A program made the position numbers and the translations under genes. A model generated the notes under the pieces. The model had not been told where the DNA came from. It searched no databases and was given only the letters and a program-made list of their open reading frames with translations. Shown piece by piece: positions 56,324 to 64,000 of a DNA stretch of 64,000 bases. Within the stretch, counting starts at the first letter, position 1. Each line of letters begins with the position of its first letter. This DNA is from Campylobacter pinnipediorum subsp. caledonicus (GTDB lineage: Bacteria; Campylobacterota; Campylobacteria; Campylobacterales; Campylobacteraceae), in the NCBI RefSeq assembly GCF_002022005.1, contig NZ_CP017258.1:1116001-1180000 (forward strand), read 5' to 3'.

Positions 56324-57519
56324 TCATTTCCTCCTATATAAAGTTTTTTTACATTTTTTGTTTGTAAAAGCATCTGTGTTAAAAGTGAGCTTTCATCGCA
56401 TTGTGGTGCTTTTAAAACCATGATATCAGAATTATACCCTTTTTTAAGCACTCCGTTATTTAAACTTAAAGCATTAGCACCTCCAATAGTAGCAGCTTTA
56501 AATAATTTTTTACAAAGCTCATTTAAGCTCAAATCACAATGGGTAAAAATAGCCGCCCTAATCTCATCAAACATATTTAAACTCAAATTTGAACTAAGAC
56601 CATCTGTTCCTATATTTAAAGACACATCAAAATCAAGCACACTTTTTAGATCAAGCCTCCTATCTCCAAGAAGTCTATTTGAACGAGGACAATGTGTTAT
56701 ACTATGATTCTTATCAAAATCTTTTAAATTTGAAGCATAAACACAATGTGTAAAAAGAGTCTTTAATCCTTTGAAATTTGCAAAAAATTCATCAGGATTA
56801 TACATAGGCTTTGGATTATCAATAAATTTTTTGAGATGATTTTCAAAATTCCCCCTACCCTCTTCAAGCCACTGTTTTTCGTATTTGCTCTCTAAAAAAT
56901 GAGTAGACAAAACTAGCTTTTCTTTTTTTGCAAAATCTAATGATTTTTGCAAAAGCTTAGGATGAACCGAATAAGGCGAATGTATAGCCATTGCAGGTAT
57001 AAATCTCTCGCTTTTATACTTTACGCTTTCGCTAAAACGCTTTAAAAATAAATCAAAACTTTGTTCACAATAAAGCTCATTTGAACCTAAAATTTCATTA
57101 AACATAACTACATTTAAAGGTGAGTTTGCCAAAGACTTAATATCATTACCAAAACTTGATATCGCACCAACACTTGCTATTCCACTTTTTAGCATTGATT
57201 TTATAGCTTTTTCAATTACTTTTGGCGTTCCTTTTTTCACCAAAAAAGCTGAGTTTTTAACAATAGAACCAAGCCATACAATAAAATCACCATAAACCAA
57301 ACTACTTTTATTTGCACTAAATTCCAAATGAACATGTGTATTTACAAAAGCTGGAGCTATGATAGAGTTTTTCATATCAATCACTTCGGCATTATTATAT
57401 TTTTTTATAATTGTATCAGCATCGCCCATATCTATAATATGCTTTTGAAAAACAATAGCATGGTCTTTTAAAAAATTTAAATTTTCATCTATTAAGTATT
57501 TTGCTTTTAATATCTTCAT
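56311..57519 (-). CDS. mqnF: Aminofutalosine deaminase-type amidohydrolase (MqnF-like)
   Basis: The 402-residue protein is a metal-dependent hydrolase of the chlorohydrolase/SsnA group: PAFVNTHVHLEFS gives the first two metal-binding histidines, AIHSPYSVHP, STHFLES and the late LNIGTDGLSSNLSLN the others. Related enzymes in Helicobacter and Campylobacter deaminate 6-amino-6-deoxyfutalosine in the futalosine pathway of menaquinone synthesis. The exact substrate cannot be read from motifs alone. It overlaps sppA by 13 bases and is divergent from aroQ. Confidence 0.78.
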   Translation of the reverse strand: MKILKAKYLIDENLNFLKDHAIVFQKHIIDMGDADTIIKKYNNAEVIDMKNSIIAPAFVNTHVHLEFSANKSSLVYGDFIVWLGSIVKNSAFLVKKGTPKVIEKAIKSMLKSGIASVGAISSFGNDIKSLANSPLNVVMFNEILGSNELYCEQSFDLFLKRFSESVKYKSERFIPAMAIHSPYSVHPKLLQKSLDFAKKEKLVLSTHFLESKYEKQWLEEGRGNFENHLKKFIDNPKPMYNPDEFFANFKGLKTLFTHCVYASNLKDFDKNHSITHCPRSNRLLGDRRLDLKSVLDFDVSLNIGTDGLSSNLSLNMFDEIRAAIFTHCDLSLNELCKKLFKAATIGGANALSLNNGVLKKGYNSDIMVLKAPQCDESSLLTQMLLQTKNVKKLYIGGNECNF

Positions 57520-57570
57520 ATTTTACCCCTAAAAGTTGAGTATTGTAGCAAAAATTTAGAAATAAAAATG

Positions 57571-57576
57571 TATAAT
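57571..57576 (+). promoter_or_regulatory. -10 box of the aroQ-flagellar operon
   Basis: TATAAT, 33 bases before the aroQ GTG start. From here the genes run without a gap larger than about 15 bases to the window end. Confidence 0.55.
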
Positions 57577-57609
57577 CTAGCTACATTTTATCAATGAAAG
57601 GTTATAAAC

Positions 57610-58089
57610 GTGGATAAGAAATTTAAAATAATGGTTATTCAAGGACCAAATATCAATATGCTAGGTGTTAGAGATCCTGGTATGTATGGAAGTATGAAGA
57701 TGGAAGATATCCATTCTCAAATGAAAGTAGTTGCAGAACAATACGGAGCCGATATTGAGTTTTTCCAAAGCAATTTTGAAGGTGAATTGGTAGATAAAAT
57801 ACAAGAATGTTTAGGTGAAGTTGATGGAATCATAATAAACCCAGCTGCATATTCTCATACTTCAATAGCAATAAGAGATGCTATAAGTGCTGTTGGATTA
57901 CCTGCAATAGAAGTTCATATAAGCAATATCTACAGAAGAGAAGAGTTTAGAGAAAAAAGCTTGATAGCACCTGTATGTGCTGGTCATATTGCTGGTTTTG
58001 GACCTGTGGGATATCATTTAGCTATGATAGGAATGTTACAAATTTTTGATCAAATCAAAGCCTTGGAAGCAGCAAATCAAAATCAATGA
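57610..58089 (+). CDS. aroQ: Type II 3-dehydroquinate dehydratase
   Basis: AroQ dehydrates 3-dehydroquinate in the shikimate pathway. Family motifs are [18 protein letters not shown] (with the catalytic Tyr), [29 protein letters not shown] and the catalytic His in VEVHISN-like [13 protein letters not shown]. The 159-residue length is typical. The start is GTG with AAAGG upstream. It overlaps the peptidase gene by four bases. Confidence 0.95.
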   Translation: MDKKFKIMVIQGPNINMLGVRDPGMYGSMKMEDIHSQMKVVAEQYGADIEFFQSNFEGELVDKIQECLGEVDGIIINPAAYSHTSIAIRDAISAVGLPAIEVHISNIYRREEFREKSLIAPVCAGHIAGFGPVGYHLAMIGMLQIFDQIKALEAANQNQ

Positions 58090-59114
58090 AAAATTATATC
58101 CTAAGAGATGAAAACGCTGTATTTTTTGAATGCGGATACAGCTGTGATAATGAAATTTTTATCTGCGTAAATGGATATAAATTTTTTATCACTGATGCAA
58201 GATATGCCATAGAAGCACAAGAGTTTGCAAAATCAGATGTTAGTATTATATGCACACAAACAAGCGTCATCAAAGAGGCTAGATTTTTATTAAGAAAACT
58301 TAAGCCAAAAAATCTAGTTTTTGATCCATTTGATTTTAGCTATGCTGATTTTAACCAACTCTCTTCATCTCTTGGGGTTCATTTTATACAAAAACCAAAT
58401 TTTTCAAAGCTAAAAAGAATTATTAAAAGCCAAGAAGAGATCCAACTCTTGCAACAAGCAGCAAAATTTGGAGAAAAATGTTTTGATGAATTTGCTGATT
58501 TTATCAGAAAAAATGGCGAAAACATGAGCGAAGAAGAGCTATTTTTTAATGCAAATTTGATTTTTCGTCAAAAAAATACACTAGGACTAAGTTTTGAGCC
58601 GATAGTGGCTATAAATGAAAATGCGGCAAAAGCACATGCTTTACCAAGTAAAAAAAAGCTAAAATATGGAGATTTACTCTTAGTTGATGCAGGTGTTAGA
58701 TATAAAAAATACTGCTCTGATAGAACAAGAACGGCTTGTTTTGATGAGAATTTCAACTTCTCAAAAGAGCAAAAATTTAAAAATCAAAAACAACAAGATG
58801 TATATGAGATAGTAAAACAAGCTCAAATAAAAGCCATAAACATCATAAAACCAGGAGTAAAAGCAAAAGAGATAGACTTAGCAGCTAGAAATTTCATAGC
58901 AAAAGCTGGTTATGAAAAAGAGTTTTTTCACTCAACCGGACATGGAGTTGGGATAGATATACACGAGTTTCCAAATATAAATAAAAGAGAAGAAACCATC
59001 ATTAAAGAAGGTATGATTTTTAGTGTGGAGCCTGGAATTTATATACAAAATGAATTTGGTGTTAGGATAGAGGATGTGGTTTTAGTAACCAAAGATGGAG
59101 CGTTGATTTTATGA
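58086..59114 (+). CDS. pepQ: M24-family Xaa-Pro aminopeptidase
   Basis: The C-terminal pita-bread domain has the five metal ligands: D in [19 protein letters not shown] (two Asp), H in [13 protein letters not shown], then E in FSVEPGIYI and E in GVRIEDVVL. The N-terminal domain is a short creatinase-like unit. The 342-residue enzyme cleaves N-terminal residues before proline or Xaa-Pro dipeptides; whether it is an aminopeptidase or a dipeptidase is open. It overlaps both aroQ and folK by four bases. Confidence 0.88.
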   Translation: MKNYILRDENAVFFECGYSCDNEIFICVNGYKFFITDARYAIEAQEFAKSDVSIICTQTSVIKEARFLLRKLKPKNLVFDPFDFSYADFNQLSSSLGVHFIQKPNFSKLKRIIKSQEEIQLLQQAAKFGEKCFDEFADFIRKNGENMSEEELFFNANLIFRQKNTLGLSFEPIVAINENAAKAHALPSKKKLKYGDLLLVDAGVRYKKYCSDRTRTACFDENFNFSKEQKFKNQKQQDVYEIVKQAQIKAINIIKPGVKAKEIDLAARNFIAKAGYEKEFFHSTGHGVGIDIHEFPNINKREETIIKEGMIFSVEPGIYIQNEFGVRIEDVVLVTKDGALIL

Positions 59115-59587
59115 TGGCAGATGGAGCAAGATCTATCACAAGCTCATCTTTTTTTCCAAAATATTTTGGATTTAAGAATAATTTTAAATTTAATACATTG
59201 ATAGGAGTTGGTGGAAATATAGGAAATACAAAAAAAATATTTGATAGATTTATAAGAGCATTAAAAGAAGATAAAAGATTTCACATAGTTGAAACATCTC
59301 CAATACTTATAAATAAGGCATTTGGATATATATATCAAAATGATTTTAGTAATGCTGTTATAAATTTACAAACTAGTGTAAGTCCATATAATTTATTAAA
59401 AATAATGCAAAATTATGAGAAAATTTTTAGGCGGACAAGAAGTTTTAAAAATGCACCAAGAACACTTGATTTGGATATATTATATTTTAGTCAGAAAGTT
59501 AGAAAAACAGAAAAACTGACAATACCACATATCGGAGCAAATCAAAGACTTAGTGTTATAATTCCGCTTGGACTTATGAAAGCTTAA
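59111..59587 (+). CDS. folK: 2-amino-4-hydroxy-6-hydroxymethyldihydropteridine pyrophosphokinase
   Basis: FolK moves pyrophosphate from ATP to the pterin before FolP acts. The core IGVGGNIGNTKKIFDRF and FRRTRSFKNAPRTLDLDIL carry the conserved Arg and the DLD magnesium site. An N-terminal stretch of about 30 residues precedes the first strand. Its place between pepQ and flhF is the same as in C. jejuni. Length 158 residues. Confidence 0.9.
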   Translation: MMADGARSITSSSFFPKYFGFKNNFKFNTLIGVGGNIGNTKKIFDRFIRALKEDKRFHIVETSPILINKAFGYIYQNDFSNAVINLQTSVSPYNLLKIMQNYEKIFRRTRSFKNAPRTLDLDILYFSQKVRKTEKLTIPHIGANQRLSVIIPLGLMKA

Positions 59588-59600
59588 AAAAGGGACTTTA

Positions 59601-60932
59601 ATGGCAACCAAAATGTATTCGGTTACAGCAGAAAGTAGTATAGAGGCGTTAAAAAAAGCAAGAGAACTTTATGGTGATAACGCTATTCATGTTACAACCA
59701 AACAAATACAGCCTAAAACTATAAATAAAAAGCCTATATTTGAAGTTGTTGTAAGTGTTGAAGAAGCTGATGAGATAAAGCAAAAACCAAATCCTGTAGT
59801 ATTAAATTATGAAAATGCTTATTCTAAATTCAACCAAAAACAAGAACCAGCAAAACCGAAATTTAGTATAACAGAAACAAAACAAGAGCCAGTAAAACAA
59901 AATAAATTAAATAGCGAAGATGTAATGCTTAGCATATCAAATATGGCAAAAGAGATAAGTGAAATAGCAAATATTCCAGCTGTTGAACCCACTAAAAAAG
60001 AACAAAACCAAACAAATAAAAAAATGGATGAAGTTGCAAAACAGGTAAACATCTTGAGCGAAAAGGTAAATCTCATAACCGATATGTTTTGGGATGAAAG
60101 AGCCGCTAGTAGAAACAATCTAGCAATTCCACCTGAGTTTGCCACTATATACAAAGCAGCAAAAAGTAGTGGCATGAAAGAAGAGCATTTAGAGGCTATA
60201 ATGCACACAACCTTAACAAACATGCCAACAAGTATGAAAGCAAATCCAACCGCTGTAAAAAGATATTTTTACTCTTTACTTAGAAATATGCTTCCTTGTA
60301 GAAAAGAAAAAAAGCATTCAAAACAAAGAATAATGATGCTAGTTGGTCCAACAGGGGTTGGCAAGACAACTACACTAGCAAAACTTGCAGCAAGGTTTGC
60401 ATATAGCAGCGAAAAAAGATACACAACAGGCATAATAACACTTGATACATATAGAATAGGAGCTGTTGAACAACTATTTCAATATGCAAAAATGATGAAA
60501 CTTCCAATTCTTGATGTTATTGAAATAGATGATTTTAAAGATGCTATAAGAAGGCTAAATCATTGTGATATTATACTTGTTGATACAACCGGAAACTCGC
60601 AATACGACAAAGAAAAATTAGATAAGCTTGATAAGTTTTTAAGAGCAAGTGAGGCACAAATAGATGTAAGTTTAGTTCTTAGTGCTGGGTCAAAAGTAGA
60701 TGATCTGATAGAAATTTATAATGGTTTTTCTTTTTTGGATATAGACACGCTAATCATAACAAAGTTTGATGAAACAAGAGTGTTTGGAAATGTATTTTCT
60801 TTGATATATGAGACAAATACACCTGTTAGCTATTTTTGTGTTGGACAAGAAGTTCCTGATGATTTGATAGAAGCAAAAAGTGATTTTTTGGTTTCTTGTG
60901 TCTTAGAAGGTTTTAAAAAGGATGTTTTATGA
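59601..60932 (+). CDS. flhF: Flagellar SRP-like GTPase FlhF
   Basis: FlhF sets the polar site and early assembly of the flagellum, and in C. jejuni its GTPase activity acts on flagellar biosynthesis and sigma-54-dependent genes. The 443-residue protein has a B domain (to about residue 170) and an NG domain with P-loop MLVGPTGVGKTTTLAKLAAR, DTYRIGAVEQL and ILVDTTGNSQ. The last motif reads DTTG, where many have DTAG. It overlaps flhG by four bases. Confidence 0.95.
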   Translation: MATKMYSVTAESSIEALKKARELYGDNAIHVTTKQIQPKTINKKPIFEVVVSVEEADEIKQKPNPVVLNYENAYSKFNQKQEPAKPKFSITETKQEPVKQNKLNSEDVMLSISNMAKEISEIANIPAVEPTKKEQNQTNKKMDEVAKQVNILSEKVNLITDMFWDERAASRNNLAIPPEFATIYKAAKSSGMKEEHLEAIMHTTLTNMPTSMKANPTAVKRYFYSLLRNMLPCRKEKKHSKQRIMMLVGPTGVGKTTTLAKLAARFAYSSEKRYTTGIITLDTYRIGAVEQLFQYAKMMKLPILDVIEIDDFKDAIRRLNHCDIILVDTTGNSQYDKEKLDKLDKFLRASEAQIDVSLVLSAGSKVDDLIEIYNGFSFLDIDTLIITKFDETRVFGNVFSLIYETNTPVSYFCVGQEVPDDLIEAKSDFLVSCVLEGFKKDVL

Positions 60933-61798
60933 TAAATCAAGCACATAAGTTAAAAAACCTAGTTTCAAATGCTACAAATCAAACACAAAAAAGAACACAT
61001 TTTATAGCTATAACAAGCGGTAAAGGCGGGGTTGGCAAAAGCACTATTAGTGCAAATATAGCAAATGTTTTAGCTACAAATGGATACAAGGTCGCACTTT
61101 TAGATGCTGATATAGGACTTGCTAATTTAGATGTTATCTTAAATGTAAAAATGGGTAAAAATTTATTAAACGTATTAAAAGGTGAATGCTCCTTAAAAGA
61201 GATACTAATAGAAGTTAAAAAAAATTTAATACTAATACCTGGCGAAAGCGGAGATGAGATATTAAAGTTTAATAATCAATTTTTATATGAGAGATTTTTA
61301 ACTGAGGCAAACGAGCTTGATGAACTTGATTTTATGATAATAGATACAGGTGCTGGCATAGGCGGAAGCACTCAACTTTTTTTAGAAGCCGCGGATGAGG
61401 TTGTTGTTGTAACTATACCAGACCCAGCAGCGATAACTGATGCATATGCGGTTATAAAAATATTATCAAAATTTAAAAGCAACCCTTTACTTCTTTTAAA
61501 TATGGTAAAAAATGAAAATGAAGCCACAAAGATATTTGAAAATATCAAAAAAGTAGCTGTAGCAAATATAAAAAATGAATTGGATCTTGAATTTATAGGG
61601 CATTTAAATGCTGATAAAATAATATCAAAAAGTATAAAACAAAGGACACTGTTCAGCGATGATGCCCCGTATAGCAATTCAACATCTGAGCTAAAAGATA
61701 TTGTGTCAAAAATTTTATATAAACTGGAACGAAAAGTGCTTGTAAATGAAAATCACAGTTTTAGTGGATTTTTCAAACGATTAATAGAGCAATTTTAA
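60929..61798 (+). CDS. flhG: MinD-like flagellar number regulator FlhG
   Basis: FlhG (YlxH/FleN) is a MinD-type ATPase that limits flagellar number and, in campylobacters, helps set cell division. The deviant Walker A GKGGVGKSTISANIA, LDADIGLANLDVIL and DTGAGIGG are clear. The C-terminal part lacks a long membrane-targeting helix but has KRLIEQF at its end. Length 289 residues. Confidence 0.94.
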   Translation: MINQAHKLKNLVSNATNQTQKRTHFIAITSGKGGVGKSTISANIANVLATNGYKVALLDADIGLANLDVILNVKMGKNLLNVLKGECSLKEILIEVKKNLILIPGESGDEILKFNNQFLYERFLTEANELDELDFMIIDTGAGIGGSTQLFLEAADEVVVVTIPDPAAITDAYAVIKILSKFKSNPLLLLNMVKNENEATKIFENIKKVAVANIKNELDLEFIGHLNADKIISKSIKQRTLFSDDAPYSNSTSELKDIVSKILYKLERKVLVNENHSFSGFFKRLIEQF

Positions 61799-61807
61799 GG
61801 AATTAAG

Positions 61808-62158
61808 GTGAGAGCGGAAAATTATATAGCATTTTTTACTGTTTGTGGTTTTTTTACCGGAATAATATGGTCTTTTATAAAAGCACAAGAGGCTATTGAT
61901 ATGCTTATATACACCGTCTTAATCACTTTTTTTTACTATCTTATTATACACATAATAATTATGAATTATGTTGACATAAAAACAACAATAAAGAAATTTT
62001 TTGACAAAGAAAAACATGAAGAAATTGCCGATTATTTGCTTAGCGAATTAGCGATAAGAGAAAAGCGAATAGAACACCTAATTATCATGCAAGAGCCTGA
62101 GACAAAGCAAAAAACAACAGGTAAAACAAATGCAAGAGCCAAAGCAAAAGCAGCCTAA
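61808..62158 (+). CDS. Small membrane protein between flhG and fliA
   Basis: Two membrane helices (about residues 7-25 and 33-54) precede a charged, Lys-rich cytoplasmic tail. A similar protein of unknown function lies at the same place in C. jejuni (Cj0062c as I recall). The start is GTG with AAGGAATTAAG upstream; no ATG is close. Its last 29 bases overlap fliA. The gene position suggests a flagellar role, which is not shown. Confidence 0.75.
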   Translation: MRAENYIAFFTVCGFFTGIIWSFIKAQEAIDMLIYTVLITFFYYLIIHIIIMNYVDIKTTIKKFFDKEKHEEIADYLLSELAIREKRIEHLIIMQEPETKQKTTGKTNARAKAKAA

Positions 62159-62834
62159 TCCTTATCAAAATGCTATTAAAAAAGAACAAGATGAAATTGT
62201 TTTATCATATATGCCTGCATTAAAAACAATGGCATTTCGCCTAAAAGAGAGACTTCCGGCAAATATAGAAGTAAGTGAGCTTATAAGCATAGGTGTGGAA
62301 GAGATGATAAAACTCAGCAGAAAATATGACAAAACACAAAATAATTCTTTTTGGGGATACGCTAGAAAAAGAGTTTATGGCTCCATGCTTGATTATCTAA
62401 GAAGTCTTGATCTAGTAAGTAGATCAAACAGAAAACTCATCCGCCAAATAAATAAAGCCGTAGATGAGTATTTTAATAAATTTGAAGAAGAGCCTGATGA
62501 TGAATATCTGGCTAAAGTCTTAAATGAAGATATAGAAAAGATAAAAAATGCAAGAAATGCAAATATGGTAAGTTCTGTTTTATCGCTAGATGAGCAAATA
62601 GGCACTTTAAGTAGTGAAAACACAGAAGAAACTGTCTCAAGAGATGACTTGATTCAAAAAATTGAAAATGTTTTAAATAACTTTACACAAAGAGAACAAC
62701 TTATAATACAACTTTATTATTATGAAGAGCTGAGTTTAAAGGAAATAAGTGAAATTTTAGAAATAAGTGAAGGTAGAATTTCTCAAATTCACAAAAGACT
62801 ATTAACTAAAATAAGAGAAAATTTGGAGGGTTAA
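62130..62834 (+). CDS. fliA: Flagellar sigma factor FliA (sigma-28)
   Basis: FliA directs late flagellar genes. Region 2 (ELISIGVEEMIKLSRKYDK, SFWGYARKRVYGSMLDYLR), region 3 and region 4 helix-turn-helix (LSLKEISEILEISEGRISQIHKRLL) are all present in 234 residues. The window holds a strong predicted target promoter at 54796-54822. The gene overlaps the small membrane protein gene, and its stop overlaps the fliM start by one base. Confidence 0.95.
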   Translation: MQEPKQKQPNPYQNAIKKEQDEIVLSYMPALKTMAFRLKERLPANIEVSELISIGVEEMIKLSRKYDKTQNNSFWGYARKRVYGSMLDYLRSLDLVSRSNRKLIRQINKAVDEYFNKFEEEPDDEYLAKVLNEDIEKIKNARNANMVSSVLSLDEQIGTLSSENTEETVSRDDLIQKIENVLNNFTQREQLIIQLYYYEELSLKEISEILEISEGRISQIHKRLLTKIRENLEG

Positions 62835-63934
62835 TGGCTGATATTTTAAGTCAAGAAGAGATAGATGCGTTACTTGAGGTTGTTGATGGAGACACAGAGC
62901 CACATGATATAGAATCACACTCTAGCGACAACAGTGAACAAAAACAAATCATTATATATGACTTTAAGCGTCCAAATCGTGTATCAAAAGAGCAACTTCG
63001 TGCAATAAAAGGGATACACGATAAACTAGCCAGAAACCTAGCTTCTCAAATTTCTAGTGTCATGAGAAGCATAGTTGAAATTAGGCTTCATAGTGTGGAT
63101 CAAATGACATACGGCGAGTTTTTGATGAGTCTTCCAAGCCCCACAAGTTTTAATGTGTTTTCTATAAAACCACTTGATGGAAATTGTATATTAGAAATAA
63201 ATCCAAGTATTGCATTTCCTATGATAGACAGATTGCTTGGTGGAAATGGCGAAAGTTTTGAAACCAACAGAGAACTAACAGAAATAGAGATAAACTTACT
63301 TGATGCTATACTAAGAATGATAATGCAAAGACTAAAAGAGAGTTGGTCTATGATAACTGATATGTATCCAAATGTTGAGGCCAAGGAAAGTAGCCCGAAT
63401 GTTGTTCAAATCGTATCTCAAAATGAAATTGTAATAATGGTAGTAATGGAGATAATAGTAGGAAACTCGAGCGGAATGATAAATATATGTTATCCTGTAA
63501 TATATCTTGAACCTATCTTATCTCGCTTGGCAAATAGAGATATAATGCTTGGGGAAACAAGCGCTAAAAAAAGTAGAAATAAAGAACTAAAAACATTGAT
63601 AGGAAGAGCTGAAATTTTATACGAAGCCATACTCGGAAAAACAGTAATTAGTGTAAATGAATTTCTTGATTTGAAAGAAGGAGATATATTAAGGCTCGAT
63701 AGAGGAGCTGATGATAAAGCAATAGTTGCCATTGATAAAAAAGAGGTATTTTTAGCAGAAGTTGGGCTTTATAGATTTAGAAAATCTATAAAAATAGAAC
63801 AATTAATAAGATCAGATAAAGATGAAATAAAAAATATACTAGAAAAATACGAAGAGGAAAGAAAAGCAAAACTTTTAGCATACGAGCAAGAAGAGAAACA
63901 AAGACAAGAGGAAGAACAACGCAATGATGAATGA
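62834..63934 (+). CDS. fliM: Flagellar motor switch protein FliM
   Basis: FliM forms the C-ring with FliG and FliY/FliN and binds phosphorylated CheY. The N-terminal CheY-binding peptide is LSQEEIDALLE, followed by the CheC-like middle domain (FNVFSIKPLDGNCILEINPS and MIDRLLGG) and the SpoA-like C-terminal domain (LKEGDILRLDRGADDKAIV). The 366-residue length is normal. It overlaps fliY by about 10 bases. Confidence 0.95.
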   Translation: MADILSQEEIDALLEVVDGDTEPHDIESHSSDNSEQKQIIIYDFKRPNRVSKEQLRAIKGIHDKLARNLASQISSVMRSIVEIRLHSVDQMTYGEFLMSLPSPTSFNVFSIKPLDGNCILEINPSIAFPMIDRLLGGNGESFETNRELTEIEINLLDAILRMIMQRLKESWSMITDMYPNVEAKESSPNVVQIVSQNEIVIMVVMEIIVGNSSGMINICYPVIYLEPILSRLANRDIMLGETSAKKSRNKELKTLIGRAEILYEAILGKTVISVNEFLDLKEGDILRLDRGADDKAIVAIDKKEVFLAEVGLYRFRKSIKIEQLIRSDKDEIKNILEKYEEERKAKLLAYEQEEKQRQEEEQRNDE

Positions 63935-64000
63935 ATTTTTTAATATATTCTCAAATGAAATAAAGGCTACAGTTGAAGGGCTTACAGGTAAAATACCAGA
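63923..64000 (+). CDS. fliY: Start of fliY/fliN-type motor switch gene (partial)
   Basis: An open frame begins at ATG 63923 (a second ATG follows at 63926), reads MMNEFFNIFSNEIKATVEGL and runs off the window. It overlaps the fliM end by 12 bases. In C. jejuni fliY follows fliM at this place, and the start resembles FliY. Only 26 codons are visible. Confidence 0.65.

Noticed and set aside
59819-60223. Minus-strand ORF of 134 codons inside flhF
   Set aside because: It is antisense to the well-supported FlhF gene and rich in low-complexity hydrophobic codons produced by the reverse strand.

Overview
The window is a gene-dense, very A+T-rich chromosomal segment from an epsilonproteobacterium (Campylobacterota), most likely a Campylobacter. 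The evidence is gene content and order: aroQ-pepQ-folK-flhF-flhG-orf-fliA-fliM-fliY, nth/peb4/fba followed by a MotA/OmpA-like pair, rppH-lysC-hobA-holB-folP, a receiver-less cheB next to cheR, a FlaC-like short flagellin, and a CprRS/ArsRS-like two-component system. The octahaem sulfite reductase MccA points to a non-jejuni lineage. This is inference; no rRNA or tRNA gene is visible to test it.

Layout. 1-1753: formate dehydrogenase and molybdenum/tungsten accessory genes (fdhD, an unusual ModE-like regulator, a 62-residue orphan). 1839-8664: translation, tRNA modification and cofactor genes (tgt, prfB, panC, rimO, tilS, rsmE) with a small membrane protein and a lipoprotein. 8661-10968: preQ0 and molybdopterin genes (queD, queE, moaA). 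11093-17317 (minus): FlaC-like flagellin, a frameshifted PLP enzyme, a stator-like MotA/OmpA pair with a long tail, fba and peb4. 17406-22262: nth, a haemerythrin remnant, and a sulfite-respiration unit of octahaem MccA plus a rhodanese-hexahaem-cytochrome b fusion. 22263-27301: a long A+T-rich regulatory gap, a BCCT transporter, a two-component system and a degenerate GGDEF protein. 27318-33675: uvrB, two small proteins, a pseudopilin, priA, cheB and cheR. 33691-47222 (minus): an orphan fused TRAP permease, the CcsBA cytochrome c synthetase, cmoA, ribF, tlyA, ligA, folP, holB, hobA, lysC and rppH. 47352-54753: hemW, tatB, tatC, queA, a degenerate histidine-kinase-like protein, aspA and dcuA. 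54855-64000: a probable FliA-dependent gene, sppA, mqnF, aroQ, pepQ, folK and the flagellar block flhF-flhG-orf-fliA-fliM-fliY (cut by the window end).

How the parts fit. Anaerobic or microaerobic respiration is prominent: formate dehydrogenase maturation, MccA sulfite reductase and its putative quinol-linked partner, CcsBA for haem attachment, Tat export, and aspA/dcuA, which feed fumarate and exchange C4-dicarboxylates. Motility and chemotaxis genes sit at several places. No plasmid, prophage, insertion sequence or CRISPR array is visible. The most interesting parts are the MccA/rhodanese-cytochrome unit, the ZorAB-like motor pair, the internally duplicated cysteine domain fused to the ModE-like regulator, and several degenerate or broken signalling and haemerythrin genes.
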